Assembly: GCA_023663635.1 (NCBI GenBank)
Contig: JAMPHD010000002.1
Location: forward strand, 62,001 to 126,000
Reading direction: 5' to 3'
DNA from: Acetatifactor muris
Lineage (GTDB): Bacteria > Bacillota > Clostridia > Lachnospirales > Lachnospiraceae
DNA length: 64,000 nt
A model generated the notes under the pieces. It saw only the letters and a list, made by a program, of their open reading frames with translations. It searched no databases and was not told the DNA's origin. The position numbers were made by a program, and so were the translations under genes. Numbering within the stretch: position 1 is the stretch's first letter; every line of letters starts with the position of its first letter. Shown here piece by piece: positions 1 to 8,676 of this stretch.

Positions 1-1304
1 TAAGAGTACAGATAAGCAAACGCGGCTCCCAGAATGACGGCCTTCTTAAAAAAACGCGTCTCCATCAGAGCGACCACAAAGATTCCCGCGGCTATGAAAG
101 TGAGCAGATGTTTGCTGCCCTCGATGAGTTTGTACATCAGCAGCAGCGCCACGAGCATTCCCACAAAGGACAGCGCCAGATGCGCCTCCGCCACAAACTG
201 CGCGCGCAGCGAATCCGTCCGGTCCCGTGATCCCGTCCCCGCCGGACTCTTCCGTGAATCCGGATCAGCCAAAACTTCCCGCGGCCCCGGCTCGGCTGCG
301 CTCCTCCGCAGCCGCATCCCGTCCGCAACTGTCTGCCAAATCAAAACGGCCATGGTCACCAGATATCCCACAAAGAACGCCCCCGATGTCCAACCCGTGC
401 GTATTCCCTGAATCGCGTACGCACAGAAATCCAGACCCTTCCAATAAAGGGTGTGCAGGAAATTGAGCAGCCCTTCCCTGAACCCTGCCGTAAAGAAGGT
501 GGTGATCCAATCGGTAAAAAACAAGGGAGCGAAATATTCCGCGCCAAAATAATGCTTGAGCAGCGCGTAGCAGACCAAAAAAGCGCCCGACACCGCCGCG
601 GAGCCCAAAATGCCCTGCCACATCCTGCCCCGTCTGCGGGCAGCGCTGATCCAATAATACGCCGGCAGGAGCAGGAACAGTAACATATACGGGCGCATCA
701 GCGTGAGCAGCCCCGCAATAGCGAAGAGTCCCGCCAACTTGCCCGGATGCTCTCTCCTTCCATGGCTCACGGCCAGACCGTAGAACACGATCAGATGGCT
801 GATGCAGATGATCTCCGGCATACCCGATAGGATATAGCGCACAAAGAGCGTGTAGAGACAAAAGAGAAAGGTCAGCACACCCATCTGCTTCCATGTGGGC
901 TTTACCAACCATACAAACACAAACATGGCCGCCATCATCAGCGCCATATTGCAGAGGACGGGCGACATCAGATTCCAACCGAACAAAAGCCCCCATACCA
1001 CCCAAGGCAGCACCAGCACGGGACTCCACGCGGCAAAGGACAGTTTCAGGCCATGGCTCTCATTAAACCCAAAGTACCCCTGCGGATAACCGAAACGCAC
1101 CATGTTTTCCACCTGCTTATAATAAAAGAGCTCGTCATTCCACTCGGAGCCCGGAAGATATACCTCCCCGATGTTCCTGCCCTCCGCCGCGGCGGAGACG
1201 ATACAACACACCGCCGGCAAGAGCGCCAGGAGCAACGCCTTGCACAGAACGACATAGCGCTTATCCCGTTTCCACCATGCCCAAAATCCGTCAAGCCCCT
1301 TCAT
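1..1304 (-). CDS. Polytopic membrane protein, GT-C-like (3' end outside window)
   Basis: The reading frame is open from ATG at 1304 to the window edge, about 434 residues without a stop, so the C-terminus is missing. It begins MKGLDGFWAWWKRDKRY, followed by a hydrophobic helix, a soluble loop with WNDELFYYKQ, and then a run of membrane helices. This layout is typical of GT-C glycosyltransferases or related polytopic glycan-assembly proteins. A strong ribosome site (GGAGGAGG) lies 9 bases before the ATG. The start overlaps the end of the upstream glycosyltransferase gene by 14 bases, so the two are probably translated together. The specific substrate cannot be told. A role in moving or adding a lipid-linked sugar is an inference from the neighbours. 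Confidence 0.7.
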   Translation of the reverse strand, partial: MKGLDGFWAWWKRDKRYVVLCKALLLALLPAVCCIVSAAAEGRNIGEVYLPGSEWNDELFYYKQVENMVRFGYPQGYFGFNESHGLKLSFAAWSPVLVLPWVVWGLLFGWNLMSPVLCNMALMMAAMFVFVWLVKPTWKQMGVLTFLFCLYTLFVRYILSGMPEIICISHLIVFYGLAVSHGRREHPGKLAGLFAIAGLLTLMRPYMLLFLLLPAYYWISAARRRGRMWQGILGSAAVSGAFLVCYALLKHYFGAEYFAPLFFTDWITTFFTAGFREGLLNFLHTLYWKGLDFCAYAIQGIRTGWTSGAFFVGYLVTMAVLIWQTVADGMRLRRSAAEPGPREVLADPDSRKSPAGTGSRDRTDSLRAQFVAEAHLALSFVGMLVALLLMYKLIEGSKHLLTFIAAGIFVVALMETRFFKKAVILGAAFAYLYS

Positions 1305-2283
1305 CCGCAGTTTCCTCCTCCGGAGACGATGCCCCGCCCTGTTCTCCACAGTTGATCCTCTCACGGATGACATACTGAGGCGAATTGTTCATGCTGATAT
1401 AAATTCTCCCGATGTATTCTCCGATCAATCCGAGCATCAGCATGATCATGCCTCCGAAAAACACCAACGCCGCCATCAGCGCGCTGAATCCCATGGGCAC
1501 ATTGGGATTGATCAATCGTTTGACGATGGTGTAGACTCCATACAGGAATCCCAAAACGGCGCTGAAACCGCCCATCGCCGTGGCAATGCGCAGCGGTTTG
1601 ACGGAGAAAGCCGTGAATCCGTTGAACCAGAGTCCCAAGAGTTTCTTCAGGGTATATCCCGAACTCCCCTCCTCCCGGTCTCTGTGTGTGACCGTCACAT
1701 TGGTGATGTTTTGGGTGGCCCGCAGCACCAGTCCGATCACATAGGGATAGGAATTCTCGTAGCGGATCATATCCTCCACCACAAACCTGCGGACGGCAAA
1801 GTAACTGGACACATACAATTCCTTGGGCTTGCCCAACATCAGTCGGGTCATCAGCTCATTGACCTTACTGCCCATATTGCGGAACATGGAGTGATGCTTG
1901 TGCTCATATTTGGCATAGACCGCGTCATACCCCTCCTCCAGTTTGTTCAAAAGCCTGTCCGCCTCATCGGCCGGTGTCTGACCGTCGTCATCCAGACAGA
2001 TCACATAATCGCCCGAGGACTGCCTGAACCCGGCCATCAGCGCGGCGTGTTGCCCGAAATTGCGCGCAAAACAAATGCCCCTGATATTCTCATGGGTCTC
2101 GCACAGGCGGCGGATCACCGCCTGCGTATTGTCAGGAGAGCAGTCGTTTACGAGAAGGATCTCATAGCTATACTCCGACATTTGTGTCATTTTCTGTCTG
2201 ATCTCTTCCACCACATGCTCCAGAGTCTTCTCCGATCTGTAGCAGGGTATCACAAAGCTTATCTTTTTCATCTTTTCTATCAT
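1291..2283 (-). CDS. Family 2 glycosyltransferase, ArnC/DPM1-like with two C-terminal helices
   Basis: Predicted 330-residue inverting glycosyltransferase that would load a sugar onto undecaprenyl phosphate at the cytoplasmic face. The GT-A fold is recognisable: FVIPCY at residues 10-15, VNDCSPDNT near 45-53, DDDGQ at 98-102, and a GSSGY motif at 206-210 typical of the ArnC/GtrB group. Two hydrophobic segments at about 232-254 and 266-290 anchor it in the membrane. The start chosen is the ATG at 2283, which overlaps the stop of the upstream acetyltransferase (ATGA), a translational-coupling arrangement; ATG 2271 is also possible. The sugar is unknown. Such enzymes usually feed a GT-C transferase, and a polytopic protein follows directly. 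Confidence 0.85.
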   Translation of the reverse strand: MIEKMKKISFVIPCYRSEKTLEHVVEEIRQKMTQMSEYSYEILLVNDCSPDNTQAVIRRLCETHENIRGICFARNFGQHAALMAGFRQSSGDYVICLDDDGQTPADEADRLLNKLEEGYDAVYAKYEHKHHSMFRNMGSKVNELMTRLMLGKPKELYVSSYFAVRRFVVEDMIRYENSYPYVIGLVLRATQNITNVTVTHRDREEGSSGYTLKKLLGLWFNGFTAFSVKPLRIATAMGGFSAVLGFLYGVYTIVKRLINPNVPMGFSALMAALVFFGGMIMLMLGLIGEYIGRIYISMNNSPQYVIRERINCGEQGGASSPEEETADEGA

Positions 2284-2816
2284 TTTCTCACCCCGGCCAC
2301 CGCGGCCATCCATACGATATCCCGATAGATTCCGTCTATGCGCACATCTTCCCTGAGATATCCCTCCCGCAGAAAGCCGGCCTTCTCATAACTGCGGATC
2401 GCCTGCCCATTGTCCGCGAGGGCGCGCAGATAGATCCTGTGAAGTCCCTCCTCCTCAAAACAGTACCGCAACATCAAACGGGCGGCCGCAGTGCCCACGC
2501 CCCTGCCCCGGGCCTCCGCCTCACCGATGAAGATACCATACTCCGCCTTGTTATGCCGCCTGTCAATGTCCCGAATGTACACACTCCCCAAGGGCTTGTC
2601 GTCCGCCAGGTCACAGATGATGGTCTGCACCACATGTCCCGTCTCCACTTGATCGCGTATCCAGTTCTCATGCCCTTCCCTGGTAAAGAGTTCCTGATAT
2701 ATGAAATTTCGGCGCACGGCATCGGAATTTCTCCACGCCACGATCAGATCCGTGTCCTCCGGCGTCATCAGCCGCAGATAAATTCCTGCCTCCTCATCGC
2801 AATATGTTCCCTTCAT
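2280..2816 (-). CDS. GNAT family N-acetyltransferase (RimJ/RimL-like)
   Basis: A 178-residue acetyl-CoA-dependent transferase. The acetyl-CoA loop RGRGVGTA is at residues 103-110, preceded by the strand EYGIFIGE, and the C-terminal part has YEKAGFLREGYLRED, all typical of the RimJ/RimL/PseH branch. A DegT-type sugar aminotransferase lies just upstream on the same strand. A reasonable inference is that this enzyme acetylates the amino sugar made by that aminotransferase, as in dTDP- or UDP-acetamido-sugar pathways. A purine-rich ribosome site (AAGGAAAGG) precedes the ATG. Acetylation of a protein or another amine remains possible. Confidence 0.8.
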   Translation of the reverse strand: MKGTYCDEEAGIYLRLMTPEDTDLIVAWRNSDAVRRNFIYQELFTREGHENWIRDQVETGHVVQTIICDLADDKPLGSVYIRDIDRRHNKAEYGIFIGEAEARGRGVGTAAARLMLRYCFEEEGLHRIYLRALADNGQAIRSYEKAGFLREGYLREDVRIDGIYRDIVWMAAVAGVRK

Positions 2817-2870
2817 GATCGCATCTGCCTTTCCTTCGTCTTTTCTCCCTGCTCAGACCTTCCTGCCCGG

Positions 2871-3974
2871 TCATTTGTACGCGTTGCAGAGCGCGATGAC
2901 TCTCTCCACCTCATCCTCCCGCATTTCAGGGAAGAGAGGCAATGTCACGCAATGCGCAGCCAGTCTCTCCGCGTTGGGACAGTCGCCCTCTCGGTATCCG
3001 AGACCCGCATAGGCCTTCTGTAAATGACAGGGCACGGGGTAATGCATATTGCACTCCACCTTCGCCTCCGCCATGTATCGAATGAAATCATCATGGTCCG
3101 GCACCTGAATGACAAAGAGATGAAACACGGATTCCGTGTTGTCCGGATGCGCCTGCATGGTGATGAGCGGATTGACGATCCGCTCCAGATAGCGTCTCCC
3201 GATCTCCTGTCTGCGGGCCGTCCACTCCGGCAGGAACTTGAGGCTCTCCGAGAGCACGGCTCCCTGCAGACCCTCCAGGCGATAGTTATAACCGATCTCG
3301 TCATGGTAATAGCGCACGTCACAGCCCTGATTTTTCAATCGGGTGATATGGCGGTAATAGTCCTCTTTATCACAGGTGACGCTGCCACCCTCCCCGAAGG
3401 CATAGAGATTCTTGCCCGGGTAAAAGCTAAAGCATCCCATCTCTCCCAGCGTCCCCACATTGCGCCCCTCAAACCGGGCCCCATGGGCCTGAGCGCAGTC
3501 CTCCACCACAAACAGTCCGTGTCTGTCCGCCACGGCCTTCACCCCCGCAAAGTCAAAGGGCTGACCATAGAGATGTACGCCGATGATGCCCTTGGTGCGA
3601 TCCGTGATCCGCTCCTCCGCGGAGACGGGATCGATCTCCCATGTGTCCGACGTGCAGTCCGCGAAGACCGGCGCGGCCCCCGTGTAGCTCACGCCCCAGG
3701 CCGTCGCGATATAGGTGTTGGCCGGCACGATCACCTCGTCCCCCGGCCCCACTCCCAAGGCCAACATGGCACAGTGCAGAGCGGAAGTGCCGTTGTTCAC
3801 GCCGCAGGCATATCTGCTGCCCACGTACTCCGCAAACTCCCTGTCAAACCGGTCCGCGTAGGTTCCTCCGGAAAACGCGGTCTCGCGACACACCTTTTCG
3901 ATAGCCTCCCGGTATATGTCCGCATGGCGCTCATAATCTCTTGTCAGGTCGATCCTCTTGATCGTCTCACTCAT
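2871..3974 (-). CDS. DegT/DnrJ/EryC1/StrS sugar aminotransferase
   Basis: A 367-residue PLP-dependent aminotransferase that would convert a nucleotide-linked keto sugar to an amino sugar. The landmarks are present: NGTSAL at 61-66, the PLP-ring aspartate in VVEDCAQAHG (D159), and the Schiff-base lysine in FSFYPGKN (K188). Length is normal for the family. It sits upstream of a GNAT acetyltransferase on the same strand, so the pair could build an N-acetylated amino sugar for the surface glycan. The nucleotide-sugar dehydratase that would supply the keto substrate is not obvious nearby; the gmd product could be considered, but this is speculative. Confidence 0.9.
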   Translation of the reverse strand: MSETIKRIDLTRDYERHADIYREAIEKVCRETAFSGGTYADRFDREFAEYVGSRYACGVNNGTSALHCAMLALGVGPGDEVIVPANTYIATAWGVSYTGAAPVFADCTSDTWEIDPVSAEERITDRTKGIIGVHLYGQPFDFAGVKAVADRHGLFVVEDCAQAHGARFEGRNVGTLGEMGCFSFYPGKNLYAFGEGGSVTCDKEDYYRHITRLKNQGCDVRYYHDEIGYNYRLEGLQGAVLSESLKFLPEWTARRQEIGRRYLERIVNPLITMQAHPDNTESVFHLFVIQVPDHDDFIRYMAEAKVECNMHYPVPCHLQKAYAGLGYREGDCPNAERLAAHCVTLPLFPEMREDEVERVIALCNAYK

Positions 3975-4020
3975 CTTTGGCTCCTCGAATATAGTGTCCG
4001 GTCTGCATAGTTGATCCGGA

Positions 4021-4746
4021 TCAAATATGTTTTCTGATATTAAACTCCCAAAACAGTCTCGCGATATGGACCATATAATTGCAGATGGTCTTGAAGATCT
4101 TCACGGTGGTGTTGTAGTCCTCCTGCCACTCCACGGGATAGTCCAGGATCGTCACGCCCCGTCTTTCTGCCCGCAGCAGGAACTCGATCATATAGAACCA
4201 CCCGTTGTCCCGGCTGCATCCCTTCACCAGAGAGATCGCCGTCTGTCTGCGCACAAAGGTAAATCCGCAGATGGCGTCCGTGGACTTCATCCCCAGAAAG
4301 ACCTTTAACAGGATCAAAAGTCCCCGCGAGGTGATCTTGCGGTACCACTTTCTGCCTCTGGTGTCGGACTCTTTGGCAAATCTGCTGCCGTTGATGTACT
4401 CCACTTCCTCCACCGTCCGGAAGATGTGTATGGCCTCCCCCAGATGTTTGATATTGGTGGACAGATCGATATCCATATAGCCCACGATATCGCCCTTACT
4501 CAGCGCCACTCCCCTGCGGAATGCCGCCCCTACGCCCCGCACGCCGATGCGCTCATACCTGACACCGGCGTATTTTTCGGCGAGCATCCGCGCAATGTCC
4601 GGGGTCTCATCCTCCGAGCCGTTGTCCACGATGATGATCTCATAGTCGTGAAAATCGATCCTGTCCAGATATTCCACCGTACGGGTGATCCCGCTCTCCA
4701 AGCGGAGCCTCTCGTTCAATACGGGAAAAAGAATCGTCAACATCAT
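4021..4746 (-). CDS. Family 2 glycosyltransferase, dolichyl-phosphate-mannose-synthase-like
   Basis: A 241-residue soluble GT-A enzyme. It starts MMLTILFPVLNE, has the nucleotide-binding DNGSEDET at residues 41-48 and the metal-binding DID at 92-94, and lacks membrane helices. It resembles the polyprenyl-phosphate mannosyl/glucosyl transferases without membrane anchors. The start overlaps the stop of the upstream gene (ATGA), so the two glycosyltransferase genes are coupled. The following C-terminal sequence (EWQEDYNTTVKIFKT) matches the usual acceptor-binding end of this subfamily. Donor and acceptor are not deducible from sequence. Confidence 0.85.
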   Translation of the reverse strand: MMLTILFPVLNERLRLESGITRTVEYLDRIDFHDYEIIIVDNGSEDETPDIARMLAEKYAGVRYERIGVRGVGAAFRRGVALSKGDIVGYMDIDLSTNIKHLGEAIHIFRTVEEVEYINGSRFAKESDTRGRKWYRKITSRGLLILLKVFLGMKSTDAICGFTFVRRQTAISLVKGCSRDNGWFYMIEFLLRAERRGVTILDYPVEWQEDYNTTVKIFKTICNYMVHIARLFWEFNIRKHI

Positions 4747-5717
4747 TTTGTCAGTTTCTCCACTCCTTCCGCCACATAACGCTGCCTCTTAAAACTGATG
4801 TTCAGTATGATGGACAGATATTTGAAGATCAAAGTCAGGAGCACGGACAACATACAGAACCCGAAACTCATCAGCGCCATGATGGAAAGCCAGCCTTCCA
4901 CCGGCCGCACCGTACTGAAAATGGAATATATGATCCACCCGAACATCACAAACATAAATCCCAACAACAGCGCGCTGACCAACATGGAAAATTTCTCCAG
5001 CACATCCGTGAAGATCACCAGCGTGTCCACCGCCAGACCGCTCCTGCTGCCCCGCTCCTCCCTGTTGTTGTATCTGCGTACCGTCTCCCTGTTATCATAG
5101 ACCAGAGTATCCGTTTTTAAACCGCAATTCATATACAGCACTTTGCGGTAAGGCACATAGATATTCATCTGATTCACCCGGTTGACCGCCCTGCGGGAGA
5201 CGATGTGGAACCGCTCTTGGCGAATGTGATACCTGAAGTTGCTGCTCCAATTATAAAGGGCATAGAACACCTTGGATGTCCATGGCACACCGTGTTTGGG
5301 AGCCGCCGCCACCACATCGTAGCCCTCCAATGCCCGCCTGTAGACCTGCATGATCAGCTCCGGCGAAAAATCCGCGCTGCACCGGTCAAATTCAAACAAA
5401 AAGTCTCCCACCGCCAGATCGCTTCCCGCGCTCATGGCGGTCTCCACTCCCTGATAAAAACTTAAGTTGATCAGACTCACCGCCCCTATATTGTCCTGCT
5501 CCCGCACAAAGGCCTGAATCTGCTCCACGGTATCATCCGTACAGCCGTCGTTTACACATACGATCTCGTATTTCTCGAAGTGATCCTGCATGACACCACA
5601 GATCAGATGCAAAAATTCCTTTACCGCGTCACTGTCATTATGCAGATAAACCACGCAGGACACAAAGTTTTTCTCTTTTCCCGTCTGCTCCATTCCCCGC
5701 TCCATTCCCTGTCTCAT
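4743..5717 (-). CDS. Family 2 glycosyltransferase-like protein with an altered metal site
   Basis: A 324-residue protein with a GT-A N-terminal half (VCVNDGCTDDT at 54-63) and two C-terminal hydrophobic helices at about 240-265 and 275-300. The position where family members carry a DxD metal-binding motif reads FEFDRCSAD (about 108-116), so the canonical DDDGQ-like motif is not preserved. It may have relaxed metal binding or be a non-catalytic partner of the coupled enzyme downstream. The N-terminus has three possible ATG starts (residues 1, 5 and 9), each preceded by purine-rich sequence; the first is given here. Its ArnC/GtrB-like topology suggests work on a polyprenyl-linked sugar. Confidence 0.75.
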   Translation of the reverse strand: MRQGMERGMEQTGKEKNFVSCVVYLHNDSDAVKEFLHLICGVMQDHFEKYEIVCVNDGCTDDTVEQIQAFVREQDNIGAVSLINLSFYQGVETAMSAGSDLAVGDFLFEFDRCSADFSPELIMQVYRRALEGYDVVAAAPKHGVPWTSKVFYALYNWSSNFRYHIRQERFHIVSRRAVNRVNQMNIYVPYRKVLYMNCGLKTDTLVYDNRETVRRYNNREERGSRSGLAVDTLVIFTDVLEKFSMLVSALLLGFMFVMFGWIIYSIFSTVRPVEGWLSIMALMSFGFCMLSVLLTLIFKYLSIILNISFKRQRYVAEGVEKLTK

Positions 5718-5744
5718 TTTCCGCCCCCGGATCCTCCGCCGCGG

Positions 5745-6920
5745 TCAGTCCAAAAATTCATCCAGATCATACACTGTGTTGACCTTGCCGGAGAGCACGC
5801 TGATAAACACGGGGCCTTTCTCATTATCAGGCTCAAGACGCCTGATCAACGTAGGCCGGGAGTCATCTATCTCCGATGCCTTGAGGATGGGTTTCATGGA
5901 AAACAGCGATCTCTCATAGTTAAACTCATACTCATCCCGCATGTACTTGCGGGCTAATGCCGACATATATCCCCATGCACTCTTTGGCTTTGCCGGACAG
6001 TCATTGCAGTTGGCCAGCCGGTCCGCGCTGCAGATCCCCTCCTCCATGCACTCAAACCGGGGCACCGTCTCATGACAGGTCCTGTGGGGCGTAAAGGTCA
6101 CGGAAGTCAGCGAGTGATACCCCGTCCGCCCGAAAGGCATGATGGAGAAGAAAGGCCCGTCCATCACCGTCAATCCCACATTTTTGAGTTTCTCATTCGC
6201 ACTGCACAATATGATCTCGCACAGCTCATATTTCAGACCGAAATCCTCCGTCTCCACTCCCTCCACACGTTCCAACACCCGGTTGACGGACGCGTAAGTG
6301 GCGTTCAGCACAAAGGGAGCGCTGTATTGCTCCTCTTTTTCCCCGTGCATGGCACAGATCTCCCAGACATCCCCCCGCTTTACAATGCGGGTGATCTCCC
6401 GCTCAAACCGCAGGGACACGTTGGAAAGTTGCCCCAACTCCTCCATCAGATGATCCCTCAGGATATGAGCGTCATAGGTATACTCCTCCGTCACAAAGGC
6501 GCCGTCACACATACCCGGCCGGAAATACTGCTCCGCCGGCAGATCCATGCAGGGGATACCGGCGTTTGCGCAAAACTTTCGAAATTCCTTCGCGTCCGTC
6601 CAGGAAAAATGCCTCGAGGTGGCATAGATCTGTTGAAACTTATCATGAATACAAAACCCGTAATCCTCCACAAATCTCCTGAAATACCCGGCGGACTTCA
6701 TGGCCGTGGAGAGGGAGCGGGGATAATGATATCCCATGTGCACCCTGGCCTGATTGATGTAAGTGGCCCGCGTAAAAGGCGCCGCCTCTATCTCCAGAAC
6801 GGTCACTTTCTGTCCCTTTCTGCCGCAGTAGAGCGCGGAATAGAGTCCGTAAAGCCCCGCTCCGATGATCAGTTTGTCGCTCGTGGTACGCTTGTCCGCG
6901 CCGTCATGCTTTTCGCTCAT
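5745..6920 (-). CDS. FAD-dependent oxidoreductase (DAO-like) in the glycan cluster
   Basis: A 391-residue protein with an N-terminal Rossmann dinucleotide-binding site, LIIGAGLYGLYSA, with glycines at 20, 22 and 25 and an acidic residue (E43) ending the second strand. These are hallmarks of FAD-binding D-amino-acid-oxidase-type enzymes. A cysteine-bearing segment CNDCPAKP lies in the C-terminal third. The gene overlaps the upstream membrane-protein gene by 17 bases and is followed after a short gap by a glycosyltransferase, so it belongs to the glycan operon. The substrate is unknown; modification of a sugar or of a lipid-linked intermediate is a guess from location. Confidence 0.75.
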   Translation of the reverse strand: MSEKHDGADKRTTSDKLIIGAGLYGLYSALYCGRKGQKVTVLEIEAAPFTRATYINQARVHMGYHYPRSLSTAMKSAGYFRRFVEDYGFCIHDKFQQIYATSRHFSWTDAKEFRKFCANAGIPCMDLPAEQYFRPGMCDGAFVTEEYTYDAHILRDHLMEELGQLSNVSLRFEREITRIVKRGDVWEICAMHGEKEEQYSAPFVLNATYASVNRVLERVEGVETEDFGLKYELCEIILCSANEKLKNVGLTVMDGPFFSIMPFGRTGYHSLTSVTFTPHRTCHETVPRFECMEEGICSADRLANCNDCPAKPKSAWGYMSALARKYMRDEYEFNYERSLFSMKPILKASEIDDSRPTLIRRLEPDNEKGPVFISVLSGKVNTVYDLDEFLD

Positions 6921-8676
6921 GATCCCTTTCCTTATCCCGGTCCCCCGTCAGTGTCAGCCATGCCGTAAAAGGCAGCGCCAGCATCAGGGGATATATATAT
7001 CGCAACTGTACGGTGGGGCCCAAAAACAATGTCAGATAATACCCCATCACCAATCCCAAGGGCATACATTCGGCATATCGCCGTCTCGCCGCCAGACACC
7101 CGGCCAACAACAGATACAGCCACAAAAACACTCCCGGCACAAACAGATATTTTAACACCGGCATTTTCAGATAGGCATTTTCGTCCGCCCACTCCTCCAA
7201 TATCTCATGCAGACTCTCCCATTTGGAGTCCTTGTAGAGTCCACGGGGGTTCAGTTCCTCCTCCACCCACCTGGTCTGCACATAACCCAATCCCCTGTCC
7301 CGTCCGTTTTTATTGATCACGGCGTGGGTCTCGTCCCCCACATACAGATAACCCGCGTTGACAGCCAACGCGGCGTTGAGGAAATCTCCGGGGTATTGAC
7401 ACAACAGATGCAGATATGCGCGCGCGAAATCACCGGCGCGATACCTGGCCACATAGGTGTTGGTATGCCTTTTGACGGGATCCGATATATCCGGCCGGTA
7501 CTCCCGCCAAGCCTCATCCAGGATAAAGTCATTGATCAGCGCCCGATCCTGCTCCTCCATGCTGCCGTCATCCCCGGGGAGCGCTCCCGAGCCTCCGTGA
7601 TAGAGCATACACCGGGCAAGCTGTTGGATCGGCATACTCAGCATCTCTCTGCGGTCTCCCTGCTCGGCCTTGGTCACGCGGAACAATCCCGACAACAGCA
7701 GGCTGCCCGCCACAAGACATACCGCGCAATTTAGGACAAGTCTTCCCCAGAGACGCCTGTTGGCCCTGCCGAACACGCAGGCTCCCAAGAGCAGCACCAA
7801 CAGCGCCAACAACGCGTATCTGCCGTTGGTGCGGAATAACTGCATCCCGATCGAGGAGATCGCGAACAGGCCGTCATAGAGATCCGGACTGCTCTTTCTC
7901 CGCCTTATTGTCTCACACAACGCGATCATCTGCAACAGAAAAAATATGCTGAAGAACACATCCTTGATCACGCTGACGCTCATATACCAGTGAAAGGGAT
8001 ACAGCATACTCCCCAACTGCAGACACCCGATGACGATACCCGAGGCCCCCCGCCCGCGCAACAGCGTGATCCCCCAGGCCAAGGCCGCCGCCAAACAACA
8101 CATCTGCGCCAACACCATAATGCCGAGTCCCGTATTGGCATCCCCGAACAGCGCCGTGCCCATCCGCATACTGCCCTCGATCAGCAGGGTGTGCAAAATG
8201 GGATGATGGTCGTTGTAGGCATGATCCTCGATCTGTCCGGTCTGCATGGTGACATCATAGGCGCAGATTCCCGGATAGTAGGCCGGATAACAGGGCAGCC
8301 AACACAAGAAGATCAGCGCGAAACAGACCGCCCAAAACTGCCATGCCTTCAGGCTGCCGCAGAGGACGTTCCCGCCGCCAAGGATGCTGCTGCCGCAATG
8401 CGGGCTCCCGCCACGGGAAATTTCTTCGCCGCGCGCAAGCCCTCCGCGAGACCGCAGGATCCGCTCACGCAGCATCCCATACCACACCGGCGCCGCAACA
8501 CTGCATGCCCCCGCGAGGGCACCGCCCATGAGGCTCCAAAGACACAGGCGCAGCGCATATCCGCCGCTCCAGACAATATTGCCCTGTCCCGCCAAGTCTC
8601 TCCCAGTCAGTTGAAAAAAACAGAACAGAAATCCCAAAGGGACAAAGATCCAAAGATTTCTTATATATTTCCTCAT
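6904..8676 (-). CDS. Large polytopic membrane protein, DUF6020-like
   Basis: A 590-residue protein with about a dozen hydrophobic segments. It carries the sequence YPGICAYDVTMQTGQ and then NDHHPILHTL near residues 135-165, features I associate with the DUF6020 family of clostridial membrane proteins located beside glycosyltransferase genes. The large extracytoplasmic loop (about 340-490) and the distribution of helices resemble GT-C enzymes. Its start overlaps the stop of the upstream glycosyltransferase by 4 bases (ATGA) and its end overlaps the FAD oxidoreductase gene. The family assignment is from memory and should be treated as likely, not proven. No catalytic residues can be named. Confidence 0.65.
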   Translation of the reverse strand: MRKYIRNLWIFVPLGFLFCFFQLTGRDLAGQGNIVWSGGYALRLCLWSLMGGALAGACSVAAPVWYGMLRERILRSRGGLARGEEISRGGSPHCGSSILGGGNVLCGSLKAWQFWAVCFALIFLCWLPCYPAYYPGICAYDVTMQTGQIEDHAYNDHHPILHTLLIEGSMRMGTALFGDANTGLGIMVLAQMCCLAAALAWGITLLRGRGASGIVIGCLQLGSMLYPFHWYMSVSVIKDVFFSIFFLLQMIALCETIRRRKSSPDLYDGLFAISSIGMQLFRTNGRYALLALLVLLLGACVFGRANRRLWGRLVLNCAVCLVAGSLLLSGLFRVTKAEQGDRREMLSMPIQQLARCMLYHGGSGALPGDDGSMEEQDRALINDFILDEAWREYRPDISDPVKRHTNTYVARYRAGDFARAYLHLLCQYPGDFLNAALAVNAGYLYVGDETHAVINKNGRDRGLGYVQTRWVEEELNPRGLYKDSKWESLHEILEEWADENAYLKMPVLKYLFVPGVFLWLYLLLAGCLAARRRYAECMPLGLVMGYYLTLFLGPTVQLRYIYPLMLALPFTAWLTLTGDRDKERDHERKA

